Shown: positions 4,702 through 6,226 of the stretch, piece by piece | How positions within the stretch are numbered: the first letter of the stretch is position 1 | Layout: every line of letters begins with the position of its first letter | DNA from: an uncultured bacterium | GTDB lineage: Bacteria; Auribacterota; Tritonobacteria; UBA1439 | DNA: 6,226 bases | Reading direction: 5' to 3' | Assembly: GCA_937858775.1 (NCBI GenBank) | Contig: CALLYX010000374.1 | Coordinates: 1-6,226, forward strand | Program-made: the position numbers and the translations under genes | Notes under the pieces: generated by a model | The model's input: only the letters and a program-made list of their open reading frames with translations | What the model was told of the DNA's origin: nothing | The model's database searches: none

Positions 4702-6033
4702 TCACCGCCCCCTGATGCGCCCCTTCCGCATGAACCCGTCGTAGTGGCGCATCACGAGATGCGACTCCACCTGCCGCATGGTGTCCAGCATCACCCCGAC
4801 GATGATCAGGAGCCCGGTCCCGCCGAAGAACTGCGAGATGGTGTAGGAGACGTTCATGTAACCCGCTATTATGCTCGGGAAGACCGCTATGGCGGCGAGA
4901 AAGAAGGCCCCGGGCAGGGTGATGCGGTTCATCACCTTCTCGAAAAAATCGGCCGTGGGCTTTCCGGGGCGGATCCCCGGAACGAACGCCCCGCTCTTCT
5001 TCATGTTGTCCGCCAGGTCGATCGGGTTGAAGGTGATCGCCGTGTAGAAGTAGCAGAAGAAGACGATCAGGATCACCTCGAGCAACGTGTAGAGCATCCC
5101 CCCCGGGCGCAGGGCGTTCATCGCCTCCCGCAGCCACTCCCACGGGGTGAAGCTGCCGACCGTGGCGGGGAAGAGGAGGATGGACGAGGCGAAGATTATC
5201 GGGATGACCCCCGCCTGGTTTACGCGCAGCGGGATGTAGGTGCTCTGGGCGCTGTAGATCTTCCTGCCGCGTATCTGCTTGGGCCTCTGTATCGGGATCC
5301 TGCGCTGCCCCTCGGTCACCAGCACCACCGCGGCCACGACGAGCGCCGCGATCACCGCCATGCCCACGACCGCCGGGAGGCGGATGGTGCCGGTCCGCGC
5401 GAGCTCGTAGACCTCGAAGACGGCGTTCGGGAGCCTGGAGATGATCCCCGCGGTGATGATGAGCGAGATCCCGTTCCCGATCCCGTTCTCGGTGATCTGT
5501 TCGCCCAGCCACATGATGAAGATGGTGCCGGCTGTGATGCTGATGATGATCATTAGGCGGGTCGCCCAACCCGCGTTCGGGACCACGTGCTGCCCCCCCG
5601 AGGCGCTCAGCGTCTCGAGGTAGCGTGTGATCATCCCGGCCTGGAAGACGCAGAGGAGCACCGTTCCGTACCGGGTGTACTGGTTGATCTTCCTCCGGCC
5701 CGCCTCCCCCTCCTTGGCCATCCGCTCGAGCGAGGGTACGACCGCCGTGAGGAGCTGGAGGATTATGGAGGCGCTGATGTACGGCATGATGCCGAGGGCG
5801 AAGATGGTGCAGTTCGCGAGGGCCCCCCCCGAGAACATGTTCATCATGCCGAACAGGTTGCCGCCCGCGCCCTGCTTCGCGAGGTCCGCGAATATCAGCC
5901 CGAGCGCCTTGGCGTCGACGCCGGGGGTCGGAACCCAGGCCCCGAGGCGGTATACGACGAGGAGGCCGAGCGTGAACAGTATCCTGGCCCTCAGCTCCCC
6001 GATCCTGAACATGTTCCTGAACGCCGTTATCAT
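4702..6033 (-). CDS. secY: Protein translocase channel subunit SecY
   Basis: SecY is the membrane channel of the Sec translocon; with SecE and SecG, and driven by SecA or the ribosome, it exports or inserts proteins. The 443 residues match E. coli (443), and the hydropathy fits ten membrane segments. The first is about 18-36 (ILFTLGLLVVYRLGAWV). Diagnostic stretches are GIMPYISASIILQLL (81-95, TM2), GIGNGISLIITAGI (184-197, TM5 start), YIPLRVNQAGVIPIIFASS (266-284, TM7) and FNPIDLADNMKKSGAFVPG (335-353). The cytoplasmic loop GIRPGKPTADFF (353-364) keeps the Arg (355) equivalent to E. coli R357, needed for SecA-driven transport. The plug region (about 60-75) is Met- and Gly-rich. The start is ATG 6033, with a modest GAGG site, and fits the conserved RIGELRARILFTL opening. 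It lies 33 nt after rplO; translational coupling or co-transcription with the ribosomal genes is usual. Confidence 0.98.
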   Translation of the reverse strand: MITAFRNMFRIGELRARILFTLGLLVVYRLGAWVPTPGVDAKALGLIFADLAKQGAGGNLFGMMNMFSGGALANCTIFALGIMPYISASIILQLLTAVVPSLERMAKEGEAGRRKINQYTRYGTVLLCVFQAGMITRYLETLSASGGQHVVPNAGWATRLMIIISITAGTIFIMWLGEQITENGIGNGISLIITAGIISRLPNAVFEVYELARTGTIRLPAVVGMAVIAALVVAAVVLVTEGQRRIPIQRPKQIRGRKIYSAQSTYIPLRVNQAGVIPIIFASSILLFPATVGSFTPWEWLREAMNALRPGGMLYTLLEVILIVFFCYFYTAITFNPIDLADNMKKSGAFVPGIRPGKPTADFFEKVMNRITLPGAFFLAAIAVFPSIIAGYMNVSYTISQFFGGTGLLIIVGVMLDTMRQVESHLVMRHYDGFMRKGRIRGR

Positions 6034-6066
6034 GCCCGCCTCACGCGCCCGGCCGCCGCCGCGCCG

Positions 6067-6226
6067 TCACTTCGCCCCGCGCCCGCCCGCCTTCGCGGCG
6101 AGGCGCACGGTGCCGCCCGCCGCCTCGATCTTCCTCCGGGCGGAGGCGCTGAACGCGTCGGCCACGACCTCGAGCCGCTTCACGAGCCCCCCGTCCCCGA
6201 GCACCTTCACCCCGGCGCTCCTCCCC
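6067..6226 (-). CDS. rplO: 50S ribosomal protein L15 (uL15), C-terminal end, cut by window edge
   Basis: L15 is a 23S rRNA-binding protein of the large subunit, needed late in its assembly. Only the last 52 codons and a TGA stop are inside the window. They read GRSAGVKVLGDGGL, then VKRLEVVADAFSASARRKIE and AAGGTVRL. This is the conserved L15 C-terminal pattern: VKVLGxGxL, a beta strand, FSxSAxxKIExAGG. A short basic tail (AAKAGGRGAK) ends the protein. The position directly upstream of secY is the standard spc-operon order and supports the call. The start and the upstream neighbours (normally rpmD and rpsE) are outside the window. Confidence 0.95.
   Translation of the reverse strand, partial: GRSAGVKVLGDGGLVKRLEVVADAFSASARRKIEAAGGTVRLAAKAGGRGAK

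Noticed and set aside
4744..5556. Plus-strand open frame (270 codons) opposite secY
   Set aside because: It is antisense to an unmistakable SecY. The predicted protein is a charged His/Arg/Asp/Glu string mirroring hydrophobic codons, with no family resemblance.
4022..5569. adk frame open far upstream through secY, suggesting a fused or longer Adk
   Set aside because: The extra 5' part is the wrong-frame reading of secY, rich in Arg and His. Adk begins normally at ATG 4675, right at the conserved P-loop start.

Overview
This window is a stretch of the bacterial spc/alpha ribosomal-protein cluster, and every gene is on the minus strand. In transcription order (high to low coordinates) it reads: end of rplO (L15), secY, adk, map, infA (IF-1), rpmJ (L36), rpsM (S13), rpsK (S11), rpsD (S4), rpoA (RNA polymerase alpha), start of rplQ (L17). 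All eleven genes are recognised from their protein sequence. The first and last are cut by the window edges. The other nine look intact, with no frameshifts and no mobile DNA.

The organism is a bacterium with GC-rich DNA (roughly two thirds GC by eye). The order rplO-secY-adk-map-infA-rpmJ-rpsM-rpsK-rpsD-rpoA-rplQ is the classic arrangement in many phyla. The secY-adk-map-infA linkage excludes the E. coli layout. The alpha-subunit N-terminus and assembly region resemble what I remember of PVC-type bacteria (Verrucomicrobia, Lentisphaerae, Omnitrophota and relatives). This placement is a weak inference from memory, not a search result.

Layout: 6067-6226 rplO end; 4702-6033 secY (translocon channel); 4022-4675 adk (zinc-lid adenylate kinase); 3264-4025 map (methionine aminopeptidase); 3067-3288 infA; 2915-3028 rpmJ; 2451-2849 rpsM; 2008-2415 rpsK; 1291-1917 rpsD; 247-1260 rpoA; 1-213 rplQ start. 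Gaps are 26-90 nt, and two junctions overlap: adk/map by 4 nt (ATGA) and map/infA by 25 nt. I see no promoter or terminator, so the block is most simply read as one transcription unit passing through the window. The products serve ribosome assembly, translation initiation, N-terminal methionine removal, membrane insertion of new proteins, nucleotide balance and transcription.

I found no undescribed system; the gene content is ordinary. Three details deserve a second look. (1) A canonical -1 slippery heptamer, A AAA AAG, sits in the map frame inside the map/infA overlap, and a -1 shift there would run into the infA frame. (2) The rpmJ-rpsM spacer, which corresponds in position to the E. coli alpha-operon leader bound by S4, can form two mutually exclusive hairpins just upstream of the rpsM ribosome binding site. 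(3) map contains a G10 homopolymer, and adk has Asn where the family almost always has Asp.
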